From NCBI GenBank assembly GCA_019119635.1, contig DWWP01000058.1:62001-126000 (forward strand): a stretch of 64,000 bases of DNA. The letters run 5' to 3'. The first letter of the stretch is position 1, and each line of letters begins with the position of its first letter. Made by a program: the position numbers and the translations under genes. The notes under the pieces were generated by a model. It had not been told where the DNA came from, searched no databases, and saw nothing but the letters and a program-made list of their open reading frames with translations. Shown piece by piece: positions 52,493 to 62,857 of the stretch. This stretch comes from Candidatus Dietzia intestinipullorum. GTDB taxonomy: Bacteria; Actinomycetota; Actinomycetes; Mycobacteriales; Mycobacteriaceae.

Positions 52493-54025
52493 GTGGATCA
52501 GGCGACAGTCGTGGACGTGTTCATCGTGGGGGCCGGGTTCTCGGGGCTCGGAGCCGCGATCAGGCTCACCCGTGAGGGATTCGACGACCTCGTCGTCGTC
52601 GACCGCGGCCGGGACGTTGGCGGGACCTGGCGGGACAACACCTACCCGGGGGCGGCGTGCGACGTGCCCTCTCACCTGTACTCCTACTCGTTCGCCCTGA
52701 ACCCCGACTGGTCGCGGGCGTTCTCGCCCCAGTCCGAGATCTTCGAGTATATCCGTGGGGTCGCGGCGGAGTCCGGTGTCCTGGACAAGATCCGCTTCGG
52801 CGTCGAGGTCCTCTCGGCCGAGTACGACGAGGGGCGCGAGCGCTGGGCGGTGCACACCTCGGACGGAGATTTCGACGCCCGCGTCCTCATCAGCGCGGCC
52901 GGTGTGTTGTGCGAGCCCAAGATGCCCGAGATCGAGGGGATCTCCGACTTCTCGGGCGATGTGTTCCACACGGCCCGGTGGGACCACTCCATCCCCCTGG
53001 CCGGCCGACGGGTGGCCGTGATCGGCACCGGGGCCTCCGCGATCCAGGTGGTGCCGTCGATCGCCTCCGAGGTGGGCCACCTGGACGTCTACCAGCGCAC
53101 CGCGCCGTGGGTCCTGCCGAGGATCGACCGCCACTACCCGCGCCTCGAGCGGAGTCTGTATAAGAAGGTGCCCGGCCTGCAACGGCTCGTGCGGGGGCTG
53201 CAGTACGTGAGCCGTGAGTTCCAGGTCGTGGGGCTCACGCGGACACGGGCCGCGCTCGCCCCGATCCGGGCCCTCGGCCGGGCGCAGCTGCTGCGGCAGG
53301 TCCGCGACCGCGACCTGAGGCGCAAACTCACCCCCAGGTTCGAGATCGGGTGCAAGAGGATCCTGCTGTCCAACACGTGGTACCCGGCGCTGTCCCGGGC
53401 CAACGTCGACGTGATCACCGACCCCATCGCCCGGGTGGCGTCCGAGGGGGTCGTCACCGCGGACGGACTCGAGCACCCCGCGGACGTGCTCGTGGTGGCC
53501 ACCGGTTTCCACGTGACGGATTCGCCGGCATTCGAACGGATCCGAGGGGTGGACGGGCGCTCGCTGGCCGAGAAGTGGGAGAGCGACGGGATGGAGGCGT
53601 ACAAGGGCACGACGGTCGCCGGCTACCCCAACATGTTCGTCCTCATCGGCCCCGCGACCGGCCTCGGCCACTCGTCGATGATCTACATGATCGAGTCCCA
53701 GCTCAACTACGTGGCCGACGCCATGCGCACGATGCGGGAGCGCGGACTGCGGACGGTCGATGTCCGCGAGAGCGTCCAGGATGCGTACAACGAGGAGCTC
53801 CGCGCCGGCACCGCGGACACCGTGTGGGTGGCCGGCTGCCAGAGCTGGTACCTCGACGACAAGGGCAACGCGCCGGCGGTCTGGCCCGACTTCACGTTCT
53901 CGTTCCGGAACCAGACCAGGGAGTTCGACCTGTCGGCGTACCGGCGTACCGCCGAGGAGGACGCCCCGGGCGCCACCGATCGGGGCACCGTCGCCGTGGC
54001 CGGGCACGGGAGCGTGACCCGATGA
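52493..54025 (+). CDS. Flavin-dependent monooxygenase, Baeyer-Villiger type
   Basis: Class B flavoprotein monooxygenase of 510 aa. The FAD motif is GAGFSGLG near residue 12, the NADPH motif GTGASA near residue 180, and the Baeyer-Villiger fingerprint FSGDVFHTARWD (FxGxxxHTxxWP/D) lies between them. RDVGGTWRDNTYPGAACDVP is the usual second FAD block. These enzymes turn ketones into esters or oxidise heteroatoms; the substrate is unknown. GTG 52493 follows AGGGAGAGG. The stop overlaps the next gene (ATGA, 54022-54025). An inverted repeat overlaps the promoter. Confidence 0.9.
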   Translation: MDQATVVDVFIVGAGFSGLGAAIRLTREGFDDLVVVDRGRDVGGTWRDNTYPGAACDVPSHLYSYSFALNPDWSRAFSPQSEIFEYIRGVAAESGVLDKIRFGVEVLSAEYDEGRERWAVHTSDGDFDARVLISAAGVLCEPKMPEIEGISDFSGDVFHTARWDHSIPLAGRRVAVIGTGASAIQVVPSIASEVGHLDVYQRTAPWVLPRIDRHYPRLERSLYKKVPGLQRLVRGLQYVSREFQVVGLTRTRAALAPIRALGRAQLLRQVRDRDLRRKLTPRFEIGCKRILLSNTWYPALSRANVDVITDPIARVASEGVVTADGLEHPADVLVVATGFHVTDSPAFERIRGVDGRSLAEKWESDGMEAYKGTTVAGYPNMFVLIGPATGLGHSSMIYMIESQLNYVADAMRTMRERGLRTVDVRESVQDAYNEELRAGTADTVWVAGCQSWYLDDKGNAPAVWPDFTFSFRNQTREFDLSAYRRTAEEDAPGATDRGTVAVAGHGSVTR

Positions 54026-54909
54026 TCGCGTCGGCCCGCCGGTTCGCCGGCGCACTGGGCACCCTGGTCGACCGGCGGCCGCCGTGGAGCATGGACGGCA
54101 AGGTCGTGGTGATCACCGGCGCCGCATCGGGGATCGGGCGCGAGCTCGCCCGGGAGGCCGCGCGTCGCGGCGCGCAGCTCGCCCTGAGTGACGTCGACGC
54201 CGAGGGGCTGGCCGAGACGGTCGCGCTCGCCCGCGCCGCAGGGGCCCCTGACGTACGGTCGGACCGGCTCGACGTGTCCGAACAGGCGGCCGTGGCCGAG
54301 TACGCGGGCGCCGTCGCCGACCACTTCGGGGCGGTGCACCTGGTGATCAACAACGCCGGCATCGCGTTCACCGGCACCGTCGACCGGGGAGGCTACAAGG
54401 ACACGGCCCGCGTGATGGACGTGGACTACTGGGGGGTCGTGCACGGGACCAAGGAGTTCCTGCCCCACCTCATCGCGTCCGGTGACGGGCACCTGGTCAA
54501 CCTCTCCAGCATCTTCGCGTTCATGTCCGTACCCACGCAGAGCGCCTACAACGCGGCCAAGGCCGCGGTCCAGCAGTTCACCGAGTCCCTGCGCATGGAG
54601 ATGTCGGCGGAGGGTCGCCCTGTGGACGTCACCTGCGTCCACCCGGGTGGCATCAGGACCGCGGTCGCCCGCAACGCCGGAGCCGCCGAGGGGCTCGACA
54701 GTGCCGACTTCGCGACGGTCTTCGATCAGAAGTTCGCCAGGACGGAGGCGTCGACGGCGGCGCGGGTGATCCTCGACGGCGTCGAGAAGCGCCGGGCGCG
54801 GGTGCTCGTGGGGCCGGACGCGCACGCGATCGACCTGATGGTCCGCCTGTTCCCGGTGCGGTACCAGGCCGCGACGGTCGCGTTCAGCCGGCACTTCGGC
54901 GTGGTCTGA
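54022..54909 (+). CDS. Short-chain dehydrogenase/reductase
   Basis: Classical SDR of 295 aa. The cofactor motif VITGAASGIGRE begins near residue 30, NNAG is in VINNAGIAFTG, and the catalytic set is Ser (NLSSIFA), Tyr and Lys in SAYNAAKAA. It is coupled to the Baeyer-Villiger monooxygenase by a 4-base overlap, so it probably supplies the ketone substrate by oxidising an alcohol or reduces the product. The pair recurs in Mycobacteriales for degradation of cyclic or long-chain ketones; the actual substrate is unknown. Confidence 0.9.
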   Translation: MIASARRFAGALGTLVDRRPPWSMDGKVVVITGAASGIGRELAREAARRGAQLALSDVDAEGLAETVALARAAGAPDVRSDRLDVSEQAAVAEYAGAVADHFGAVHLVINNAGIAFTGTVDRGGYKDTARVMDVDYWGVVHGTKEFLPHLIASGDGHLVNLSSIFAFMSVPTQSAYNAAKAAVQQFTESLRMEMSAEGRPVDVTCVHPGGIRTAVARNAGAAEGLDSADFATVFDQKFARTEASTAARVILDGVEKRRARVLVGPDAHAIDLMVRLFPVRYQAATVAFSRHFGVV

Positions 54910-54946
54910 CGTGCTCTGACGGGACGGTCGTGACCGCCCGGACGCC

Positions 54947-55930
54947 TCAGGGTCGGAAGCTGTCGGTCGCCTCGAGCAGGTGGTGCGTGGTCCCCGGCTC
55001 GGTCATCGCGTGCCCGGCGTCGGGGACGATGTGCAACTGCGAGCCCGGCCATGCCGCGTGCAGGTCCCACGCGTTGGACACCGGGCACACCACGTCGTAG
55101 CGACCGTGGACGAGCACTGCCGGCAGCGAGGCGATGCGGTCCATCCGGTCGAGGAGTGGCGCATCCAGCAGGAACGAGTCGTGGGCGAAGTAGTGGTTCT
55201 CGATGCGGGCGAAGGCCAGCGCGAACCGGTCCGGGTCGTCGCTCTGCCGCGGCGCGCGGGGGAGCAGCGTCGACGTGGTGGACTCCCACGTGGTCCACGC
55301 CCGCGCGGCGGCGAGTTCGGTCTCGGGCTCGCCACAGTGCAGCAGGCGGCGGTAGGCGGCCACGTGGTCGTAGTCGCCGGAGTGGACCGCCGCGCCGCCG
55401 TCGGCGTGGAGCAGCGGTGCCAGGTAGCCCTCCCAGGCGTCGGGGAAGAGGTGGGAGGCGCCGCCCCGGTAGAACCAGTCGATCTCCGACGGGCGGCACA
55501 GGAAGATCCCGCGCAGGACCAGCCCGCGCACGCGGTCGGCGTGCTCCTGCGCGTACGCCAGAGCGAGGGTGGACCCCCACGAACCACCGAACACGAGCCA
55601 CCGGTCCACCCCCAGGTGCTCACGCAGGCGCTCGAGGTCGGCCACGAGATGCCAGGTCGTGTTGACCGAGAGGTCCGCGCCGTCGGCCACGTGGGGGGTG
55701 CTGCGGCCGCAGCCCCGCTGGTCCATCAGGATGATCCGGTACGCGGCCGGGTCGAACATCCGGCGGTGCCCGGGAGTCGTTCCGCCCCCGGGCCCGCCGT
55801 GGATGAAGACGACGGGGGCACCGTCGGGATTCCCCGAGCACTCCCAGTACAGATGTTGACCATCGCCCACGTCGAGCAGGCCCGAGTCGTGGGGGTCGAT
55901 CTCCGGATAGGGGGCGCGGCCGGTCGTCAC
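54947..55930 (-). CDS. pip: Proline iminopeptidase
   Basis: Alpha/beta hydrolase of 327 aa, peptidase family S33, that removes N-terminal proline from peptides. The family signature HGGPGGGTTPGHRRMFDPAAYR is present, as are the DQRGCGRSTPH block, the nucleophile elbow GGSWGSTLAL and the C-terminal GRYDVVCP (Asp) and GHAM (His). It starts at GTG 55930 after a GAAAGG ribosome site. It lies downstream of panB on the same strand with an 18-base gap, so the two may be cotranscribed. Confidence 0.93.
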   Translation of the reverse strand: MTTGRAPYPEIDPHDSGLLDVGDGQHLYWECSGNPDGAPVVFIHGGPGGGTTPGHRRMFDPAAYRIILMDQRGCGRSTPHVADGADLSVNTTWHLVADLERLREHLGVDRWLVFGGSWGSTLALAYAQEHADRVRGLVLRGIFLCRPSEIDWFYRGGASHLFPDAWEGYLAPLLHADGGAAVHSGDYDHVAAYRRLLHCGEPETELAAARAWTTWESTTSTLLPRAPRQSDDPDRFALAFARIENHYFAHDSFLLDAPLLDRMDRIASLPAVLVHGRYDVVCPVSNAWDLHAAWPGSQLHIVPDAGHAMTEPGTTHHLLEATDSFRP

Positions 55931-55948
55931 GATCGATGCCTTTCGCTG

Positions 55949-56812
55949 TCAGAAGGAGTGCTCGGGGCCGGGGAAGGCCCGTGAGCGGACCTCGTCCCCG
56001 TACTCGCGCGCGGCATCGCGCAGGGTGTCGGCCAGCGCCGCGTACCGCTTGACGAACTTCGCGGTCCGACCCGTGCCGTGTCCGGCCATGTCCTGCCACA
56101 CCAGGACCTGGGCGTCGCAGCCGTTCCCGGCACCGATCCCCACGGTGGCGATCTCGAGCTCGCCCGAGATCTCGCGCGCCAGGTCGGCGGGGACCATCTC
56201 CATCACCACGGAGAACGCACCCGCATCCTGGACGGCGCGGGCATCGGCGCGGAGCTGGTCGGCGGCAGCGCCGCGCCCCTGGACGCGGAAACCGCCCAGA
56301 CCGTTGACGGACTGCGGGGTGAAGCCGATGTGCGCCATGACCGGGATCCCGGCCTCGGCGATCGCCCGGATCTGCGGTGCCATCCGGGCGCCGCCCTCGA
56401 GCTTGACGGCCTGGGCCCCGCCCTCCTTCATCATGCGGGTCGCGGCCGCCACGGCCAGCGTGGGCGAGGCCTCATAGCTACCGAAGACCAGGTCGGCCAC
56501 GACGAGCGCCTTGGGGGCGCCCCGGGTGACGGCACGGACGAGCGGGATCATCTCGTCCTCGCCGACCGGGACGGTGGTGTCGTATCCATAGACGACGTTG
56601 GCTGCCGAGTCTCCCACGAGGAGCACGGGGATGCCGGCCTCCTGGAACAGGCGCGCGGACACGAAGTCGTACGCCGTGAGCATCGGCCAGGCCCGCCCTT
56701 CGGTCTTGAGTTCGGCGAGGTGGTGCAGACGGGTGACCCGCGTCAGCCCCTCCCGGCTCTCCGGTGTGCTGCCGGCGGATCCGTAGACCGGCGTATCGGT
56801 GTTCTCGCTCAT
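55949..56812 (-). CDS. panB: 3-methyl-2-oxobutanoate hydroxymethyltransferase PanB
   Basis: PanB (287 aa) makes ketopantoate from alpha-ketoisovalerate and methylene-tetrahydrofolate, the first step to pantothenate and CoA. Signatures are [40 protein letters not shown] (Mg2+ Asp), VKLEGGARM and [28 protein letters not shown] precedes ATG 56812. No panC or panD is in the window. It corresponds to Rv2225, next to glnA2 as in mycobacteria. Confidence 0.95.
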   Translation of the reverse strand: MSENTDTPVYGSAGSTPESREGLTRVTRLHHLAELKTEGRAWPMLTAYDFVSARLFQEAGIPVLLVGDSAANVVYGYDTTVPVGEDEMIPLVRAVTRGAPKALVVADLVFGSYEASPTLAVAAATRMMKEGGAQAVKLEGGARMAPQIRAIAEAGIPVMAHIGFTPQSVNGLGGFRVQGRGAAADQLRADARAVQDAGAFSVVMEMVPADLAREISGELEIATVGIGAGNGCDAQVLVWQDMAGHGTGRTAKFVKRYAALADTLRDAAREYGDEVRSRAFPGPEHSF

Positions 56813-56983
56813 GTCAGGTGGCCTTCCTCTGGTGACCTCGAGGCCGGATCACGTCCGGTCCCCGGGCGGATAGGGGGCGGTGACGGTGGGCACCGTCACC
56901 GCCAGAGTCTGCCACGCGCGTCCTCCCGGCTCCCGTCCGAGTCCGCACGGCACGGTCGCGCACGCCCGTCACGCCGCAGCGGC

Positions 56984-56989
56984 TAGGTT
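56984..56989 (+). promoter_or_regulatory. -10 element of glnA2, leaderless type
   Basis: TAGGTT ends 7 bases before ATG 56997, with no ribosome site between. Confidence 0.5.
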
Positions 56990-56996
56990 GGACCCC

Positions 56997-58337
56997 ATGA
57001 ACCGCCAGCAGGAGTACGTTCTCAGAACCCTCGAGGAACGCGACATCCGGTTCGTCCGGCTCTGGTTCACGGACATCCTCGGCACCCTCAAGTCGGTGGC
57101 GGTGGCGCCGGCCGAGCTCGAGGGCGCGTTCGGGGAGGGGATCGGCTTCGACGGCTCGGCGATCGAGGGGTTCTCCCGGGTCTCCGAGGCCGACACCGTC
57201 GCCAAGCCCGACCCGTCGACGTTCCAGGTGCTGCCCTGGGTCCACGCCGACGGCGCGCAGCACTCCGCGCGCATCTTCTGCGACATCTACAACCCGGACG
57301 GCGGTCACAGCTGGGCAGACCCCCGGCACGTCCTCCGCAGACAGCTCAACAAGACCGCCGACCTGGGCTTCTCCTGCTATGTGCACCCGGAGGTCGAGTT
57401 CTTCCTGTTCAAGGATCTCGAGACGGACGGTGCGGAGCCGGTGCCCACCGACAGTGGCGGCTACTTCGACCAGGCCGTTCACGACACGGCACCGCATTTC
57501 CGTCGGCACGCCATCGAGGCGCTCGAGGCGATGGGCATCTCCGTGGAGTTCTCCCACCACGAGGGCGCTCCCGGGCAGCAGGAGATCGACCTGCGGTACG
57601 CGGACGCGCTGAGTATGGCCGACAACATCATGACGTTCCGGTACGTCGTCAAGGAGGTGGCTATGAACAACGGCGTGTGGGCGTCGTTCATGCCCAAGCC
57701 GCTCCGTGACCACCCCGGCTCCGCCATGCACACCCACATGAGCCTGTTCGAGGGCGACACCAACGCCTTCCACGACCCGGACGACGAGTACCAGCTGTCG
57801 GACACGGCCAGGTCGTTCGTCGCGGGGATACTGCGCCACGCCCCCGAGTTCTCGGCCGTGACCAACCAGTGGGTCAACTCGTACAAGCGACTCATCGGCG
57901 GCGGCGAGGCGCCCACCGCGGCGACCTGGGGCCGGGCCAACCGGTCCGCACTGGTCCGCGTCCCCATGTACACGCCCAACAAGGCCTCCTCGCGCCGGAT
58001 CGAGGTCCGGAGCCCGGATTCGGCGTGCAACCCCTACCTCGCCTACTCGGTGATGTTGGCGGCGGGCCTCAAGGGCGTCGAGGAGGGCTACGAGCTGCCG
58101 CCGGAGTCCGAGGACGACGTGTGGACCATGAGTCGTCGTGAGCGGCGCGCGATGGGCTACACGGATCTGCCCGGCAACCTCGAGGATGCGCTCGACGCGA
58201 TGGAGGAGTCCGAACTCGTGGCCGAGGCCCTCGGCGAGCACGTCTTCGAGTTCTTCCTCCGCAACAAGCGTCGCGAGTGGGAGGACTACCGGCGGCACAT
58301 CACACCGCACGAGCTCCGCGCCTACCTCTCGCTGTGA
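56997..58337 (+). CDS. glnA2: Glutamine synthetase, GlnA2 type
   Basis: Type I glutamine synthetase of 446 aa. [11 protein letters not shown] and the FDGSAIEGF block are at the N-terminus, the metal/ATP motifs are [11 protein letters not shown] and [11 protein letters not shown], and [20 protein letters not shown] carries the ATP loop. It corresponds to Rv2222c (GlnA2), not the main nitrogen-assimilating GlnA1, whose end lies at the right edge. The segment around [14 protein letters not shown] aligns with the adenylylation region, but whether its Tyr is modified is uncertain. The stop overlaps glnE (GTGA, 58334-58337). Confidence 0.93.
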   Translation: MNRQQEYVLRTLEERDIRFVRLWFTDILGTLKSVAVAPAELEGAFGEGIGFDGSAIEGFSRVSEADTVAKPDPSTFQVLPWVHADGAQHSARIFCDIYNPDGGHSWADPRHVLRRQLNKTADLGFSCYVHPEVEFFLFKDLETDGAEPVPTDSGGYFDQAVHDTAPHFRRHAIEALEAMGISVEFSHHEGAPGQQEIDLRYADALSMADNIMTFRYVVKEVAMNNGVWASFMPKPLRDHPGSAMHTHMSLFEGDTNAFHDPDDEYQLSDTARSFVAGILRHAPEFSAVTNQWVNSYKRLIGGGEAPTAATWGRANRSALVRVPMYTPNKASSRRIEVRSPDSACNPYLAYSVMLAAGLKGVEEGYELPPESEDDVWTMSRRERRAMGYTDLPGNLEDALDAMEESELVAEALGEHVFEFFLRNKRREWEDYRRHITPHELRAYLSL

Positions 58338-61300
58338 CGGCGGACAGGGCGCGCCCGAGGCTCCCCAGCCCGGGGCGGCTCGGGTTGTTGGACGACCGTG
58401 CGGACGAGTGGCTGGGCTATCTCGGCTGGGACACCGACGACACGGTCCCGCTGATGTGGTCGCTCTCCCGCGCCCCCGACCCGGACCTCGCACTGAGCGA
58501 GCTGGTCCGCCTGCGCGAGTCACTGGACGACGACGAGGGGGCCGCCCGCGAAAACGGGGTGGCCGCGCTGGACGAGGCACTCCGGACCGAGGAGACCCTG
58601 CGCAGCCGGCTGCTGGCGTTGCTGGGCTCGTCGTCGGCGCTCGGTGACCACCTCGTGGCGGGGCCCACGCGGTGGACCCGCCTGCGCGAGGACCTGCCGT
58701 CACGGGCGGACGTCATCGCCACCCTCCTGTCCGCCGTCGAGGCGGCCCCGGAGGAGGCGCTCGACGGCGCGCCGCCCCCCTCCCAGTCCGCGGACCTGCG
58801 GCAGGTCGGCACCTACCGTGCGGGGGTGACGGGCGGGCCGGCCGTCACCGCGCTGCGCACCGCGTACCGGGATCAGGTCCTGCTGCTGGCCGCACACGAC
58901 GTCGCGGCCACGGTCGGCGACGAGCCGGTCCTGGCGTTCCCCGAGGTGGGTCACCGGCTGTCCGATCTGGCCGACGCCGCGCTCACGGCGGCGCTCGCGG
59001 TGGCGGTGGCCACGGTGTACCCCGATTCGGCCCTGCCCGTCCGGCTGGGCGTCGTGGCGATGGGCAAGTGCGGTGCCCGTGAGCTCAACTACCTCTCGGA
59101 CGTCGACGTGGTGTTCGTGTCCGACCCCGCCGACGCCCGGGCATCACGGGTCGCGGGCGAGATGATGCGGATCGGGTCGATGGCGTTCTTCGAGGTCGAC
59201 GCCGCGCTCCGGCCAGAGGGCAGGTCCGGGGAGCTCGTCCGCACTCTCGAGTCCCACACGGCGTACTACACCCGTTGGGCCAAGACCTGGGAGTTCCAGG
59301 CCCTCCTCAAGTCGCGGCCGATGACCGGCGACCTGGCGTTGGGGGAGGAGTATCACACCGCCGTCTACCCGTTGGTGTGGACGGCCGCCGAGCGCGATGA
59401 CTTCGTCTCCGACGTGCAGGCCATGCGCCGCCGCGTCGAGGAGAACGTCCCCGCGACGCTGCGGGACCGCGAACTCAAGCTGGGACGCGGCGGGCTCCGG
59501 GACGTCGAGTTCGCGGTGCAGCTACTACAGATGGTGCACGGGCGCACGGATGTCGAACTGCGGGTCGCCAGCACGGTCGACGCGCTCCGGGCGCTCCGTC
59601 GGGGCGGATACATCGCCCGCGAGGACGGCGCGGACCTGGTCTCCGCGTACGAGTTCCTCCGCCTGCTCGAGCACCGGCTCCAGCTCCAGCGATACAAGCG
59701 CACGCACCTGCTGCCACCCGAGGAGGACGCGGAGGGATACCGCTGGCTCGCCCGCGCCGCGCGCGTCCGGCCCACCTCGCGTCACGATGCGACCGGAGCC
59801 CTCCGCGCCGAACTCAGGACCATACGCAGCCGGGTCCGGCGACTGCACGAGAAGCTCTTCTACCGTCCGCTCCTCGACTCGATCGCCTCCTATGACGCCG
59901 AGGCGCTCTCGCTCGGGCCCGAGGCCATGGAGCGTCAGCTCGCCGCACTGGGCTTCGGGGCGCCCCGCAACGCGCTGGGGCATCTGCGGGCGCTCGCCGG
60001 GCAGAGCAACCGTCGGGGGCGCATCCAGGCGCTGCTGCTGCCGAGCTTCATGGAGCTGCTCGCGGACACGCCGGACCCGGACGCCGGCCTGCTCGCGTAC
60101 CGGAAGCTCTGCGAGGAGCACCAGGAGATCACGTGGTTCCTGCGGACCCTGCGTGACGACCACATGGTGGCCCGACGGCTCGTCACCGTGCTCGGGACCT
60201 CCGCGTTCGTGGCCGAACTGCTGTTGCGGGCGCCCCTGGTCGTGCCCGACCTCTCCGATGGTGCCGACGGCCCCCTCCTCCTGGCGGACAAGGCCGGTGA
60301 CATCGCCACGGCGCTCACCGCTTCCGCCGCGCGGCACCGGTCCCCGGAACGGGTCATCTCGGCGGCGCGGTCCCTCCGACGGGCCGAACTCGCGCGGATC
60401 GGCGCCGCCGACGTACTGCGGCTCATCACCCTGCCCGAGGTGGGGGCGAGGCTGTCGGCGGTGTGGCGTTCCGTCCTGGAGGCGGCCCTCGCCGCGGTCG
60501 TGCGGGACAGCGTGGAGGAGGGCGGTACGCCCCCGGCCAGGATCGCCTACATCGGGATGGGCAGGCTCGGCGGCCACGAGCTGTCCTACAGTTCCGATGC
60601 CGACGTGATGATTGTGTGCGAGCCGGCCGAGGGGGTGACCGACGAGGTCGCGGTCCGGTGGGCCACCCAGATGGCCGAACGTGTGGGCCGGTTGCTGTCC
60701 TCGCCGTCGTCGGACCCCCCGCTGGACCTGGACACCGACCTGAGGCCGGAGGGCCGCAACGGCCCCCTCGTGCGGACCCTCGGGTCGTACCGCGCGTACT
60801 ACGCCCGGTGGGCGCAGACATGGGAGCTCCAGGCCCTGCTGCGCGCCTCGTTTGCTGCCGGGGACGCCTCGCTCGGTCTGGATTTCCTGCACATGATCGA
60901 CGAGTTCCGCTACCCGGAGGACGGTGTGCCGGCCAAGGTCGTGCAGGAGATCCGGCGGATGAAGGCCCGGATCGACACCGAACGGCTGCCCCGGGGGGCC
61001 GACCCCGCCACCCACACCAAGCTGGGGCGGGGCGGACTGGCGGACGTGGAGTGGACGACCCAGCTGCTCATCATGCAGTACGCCTCCCGGGTGCCCGGGC
61101 TGCACACCACCTCAACGATGGAGGCCCTCGACGCGGCGGCCGCTGCGGAGTTGATCTCCGAGGAGGAGCGAGACGCACTGGGCAGGTCGTGGGCCATGGC
61201 CGGGCACACCCGTAACGCGTTGGTGCTCGCCCGGGGCAAGGCGACCGATCAGCTCCCCGGTCACGGCGCGATCCTCGCCGCGGTCGCCCGGATCTGTACC

Positions 61301-61396
61301 GGCGGCTCCGATGCCGCCGAGTTCTACAACGAGTACCTCCGCGTGACCCGGCACGGCCGCCGCGCGGTCGACCACGTGTTCTGGGACGAGACCTGA
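58334..61396 (+). CDS. glnE: Bifunctional glutamine synthetase adenylyltransferase/deadenylase GlnE
   Basis: GlnE (1020 aa, full length) attaches or removes AMP on glutamine synthetase according to nitrogen state. Two nucleotidyltransferase halves are present: [19 protein letters not shown] in the N-terminal (deadenylase) half and [20 protein letters not shown] in the C-terminal (adenylylating) half, each with the paired Asp. Each half is followed by the [10 protein letters not shown] / [10 protein letters not shown] and KLGRGGL(R/A)DVE motifs. GTG 58334 overlaps the glnA2 stop, so it is coupled to glnA2; glnA1 lies about 2.5 kb away in the opposite direction. Confidence 0.96.
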   Translation: MTADRARPRLPSPGRLGLLDDRADEWLGYLGWDTDDTVPLMWSLSRAPDPDLALSELVRLRESLDDDEGAARENGVAALDEALRTEETLRSRLLALLGSSSALGDHLVAGPTRWTRLREDLPSRADVIATLLSAVEAAPEEALDGAPPPSQSADLRQVGTYRAGVTGGPAVTALRTAYRDQVLLLAAHDVAATVGDEPVLAFPEVGHRLSDLADAALTAALAVAVATVYPDSALPVRLGVVAMGKCGARELNYLSDVDVVFVSDPADARASRVAGEMMRIGSMAFFEVDAALRPEGRSGELVRTLESHTAYYTRWAKTWEFQALLKSRPMTGDLALGEEYHTAVYPLVWTAAERDDFVSDVQAMRRRVEENVPATLRDRELKLGRGGLRDVEFAVQLLQMVHGRTDVELRVASTVDALRALRRGGYIAREDGADLVSAYEFLRLLEHRLQLQRYKRTHLLPPEEDAEGYRWLARAARVRPTSRHDATGALRAELRTIRSRVRRLHEKLFYRPLLDSIASYDAEALSLGPEAMERQLAALGFGAPRNALGHLRALAGQSNRRGRIQALLLPSFMELLADTPDPDAGLLAYRKLCEEHQEITWFLRTLRDDHMVARRLVTVLGTSAFVAELLLRAPLVVPDLSDGADGPLLLADKAGDIATALTASAARHRSPERVISAARSLRRAELARIGAADVLRLITLPEVGARLSAVWRSVLEAALAAVVRDSVEEGGTPPARIAYIGMGRLGGHELSYSSDADVMIVCEPAEGVTDEVAVRWATQMAERVGRLLSSPSSDPPLDLDTDLRPEGRNGPLVRTLGSYRAYYARWAQTWELQALLRASFAAGDASLGLDFLHMIDEFRYPEDGVPAKVVQEIRRMKARIDTERLPRGADPATHTKLGRGGLADVEWTTQLLIMQYASRVPGLHTTSTMEALDAAAAAELISEEERDALGRSWAMAGHTRNALVLARGKATDQLPGHGAILAAVARICTGGSDAAEFYNEYLRVTRHGRRAVDHVFWDET

Positions 61397-61455
61397 GGGG
61401 CGCCCCGGGGGCGGGACCAGGGATCTCACCGATGCCCTCGCGGTCCGGACACGGA

Positions 61456-61461
61456 TATCCT
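61456..61461 (+). promoter_or_regulatory. -10 element of the gene at 61468, leaderless type
   Basis: TATCCT ends 6 bases before ATG 61468. Confidence 0.5.
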
Positions 61462-61467
61462 GTGCCT

Positions 61468-61836
61468 ATGGCTGTGACGATGAACCTGACCCTGACCCTC
61501 GACGGCGTGACCTACGGCGAGCTCTACGAGTTCGTGGACGCGGCCCGCGCCGCGGGGGTGCCCGACGACGAGCGCGTCCGGTGCATCGGATCCGACGAGA
61601 AGGGGGACCGGTTCGAGCTGGAGGTCGGCCCGGAACGCCGTCGTTCCGGCGCGGCGCGCGCGGCCTCGGGCGCCCTGGTGGGCCGACCGGCCGCCTCGTC
61701 GACCACCGACCCCGCGACGCCCGTCCCCCCGAACTTCACCGCGATCGCCGACACGGTCAAATCGATGGTGCGCAACGGCGACGATCTCGATCGGGTGATC
61801 GCCACGCTGCGGGACCTGCGGAAGTTCTTCCGGTGA
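61468..61836 (+). CDS. Conserved hypothetical protein, 122 aa
   Basis: Small soluble protein. The N-terminal half (MNLTLTLDGVTYGELYEFVD, VRCIGSDEKGDRFELEVGP) looks like a compact alpha/beta fold; the C-terminal half (IADTVKSMVRNGDDLDRVIA) is helical, after a Thr/Pro/Ser linker. I do not recognise the family. The start region looks leaderless. Its stop overlaps the GTG at 61833, the natural start of the next frame, so the two were probably translationally coupled. Confidence 0.7.
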   Translation: MAVTMNLTLTLDGVTYGELYEFVDAARAAGVPDDERVRCIGSDEKGDRFELEVGPERRRSGAARAASGALVGRPAASSTTDPATPVPPNFTAIADTVKSMVRNGDDLDRVIATLRDLRKFFR

Positions 61837-62825
61837 CCCGCGCCCGGGCGGCGACGCGGGGGTAGGGGGAGCGCCGCCCCGTCGCCCGCGCCCTGGCGGT
61901 CCTGTTGTCCCTGGTCGCCGCCGCGGGGATCGCCCTGCACCACTCGGGCTCCGGGGCGCCGGCGGTCCTCGCCCTCGCGTCGTTCGCACTCTGGGCGTGG
62001 GTCTTCAGCCTGCCCGCCCTGGCCGCGGCACTACGCGCGCGGTCACCGGTGCTCGTCCTGGTGACACTGGCTCTGGTCGGCGCCGGCGTCCTCCAGTACG
62101 GCCCCCTCGTGGTCCCTGCCCGGGATCACGACGACGAGGGCACGGCAGTGCGGGTCCTGGTGCAGAACCTGGAGTTCGGCGGCGCCGACGCGGGCGAGGT
62201 CGTCCGAACCGTCCGCGACGAGCATGTCGACCTGCTGCTGACGGTCGAGACCACCCCGGAGGCCGTCGAGGGCTTCCGCGCGGCAGGCCTGACCGCGTCG
62301 CTCCCGCACGAGTCGCTCGACCCCGCGCCGCAGGCGGCCGGGGTGGCCGTGTGGTCGCGGTATCCGCTGACGCCTCCGGAGCGGGTCCCCGGATTCGGGC
62401 TCGGAGTGCTGCGCACCGAGATGGCGGGACCGACCGGGCCGGTCACCGTGGTGGCCGCGCATCCGGTCGCACCCGTCTTCGACGCCGCCGGCGCGGCCGG
62501 CGAGGCCGACCGTCTCCGCGGCTACCTCGGAAGCCTCCCCGGGCCCGCTCCGGTCGTGGTGGGTGGTGACTTCAACGCCACCTGGGACCACACCCGCTTC
62601 CGGTCTCTGCGGGCCCTGGGGTATACGGACTCGGTCTCCGGCGGCGGCGACGGCTGGGTCCCGACGTGGCCGGCGGACCGGAGCTTTCCGCCCCTTATCG
62701 GCATCGATCACGTGATGGCCCGGGGCGCCGTCGGGGTGGGGGAGACGAGCACCGTCCGGATCTCCGGAACCGACCATCTGGGCGTCCTGGCCACGGTCCG
62801 GGTCCCCCCGGCCCGGGCGGGGTGA
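61833..62825 (+). pseudogene. Endonuclease/exonuclease/phosphatase-family membrane protein with an early in-frame stop
   Basis: Three N-terminal membrane segments precede a DNase I-like phosphoesterase domain with VLVQNLEF, VVVGGDFNAT (catalytic Asp/Asn) and the C-terminal SGTDHLGVLATV (His). Part of the domain reads GIDHVMARGAV. The natural start appears to be GTG 61833 (GTGA overlap with the upstream gene). After ten codons (VTRARAATRG) the frame meets TAG 61863-61865, then continues in the same frame as GERRPVARALAVLLSLVAAA. Translation from TTG 61905 would give 306 aa but trim the first anchor. It may therefore be a damaged gene, a re-initiating gene or a sequencing error. Confidence 0.75.
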
Positions 62826-62845
62826 CCTGCACGTGGCCGGTGACT

Positions 62846-62851
62846 TACCAT
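62846..62851 (+). promoter_or_regulatory. -10 element of the DUF732 lipoprotein gene, leaderless type
   Basis: TACCAT ends 6 bases before ATG 62858. Confidence 0.45.
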
Positions 62852-62857
62852 TCCAGC

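Noticed and set aside
51166-54909. Phage or mobile-element origin for the Ltp-repeat/monooxygenase stretch
   Set aside because: No integrase, transposase, attachment repeat or clear composition shift was seen apart from the short AT-rich promoter at 50387-50413.
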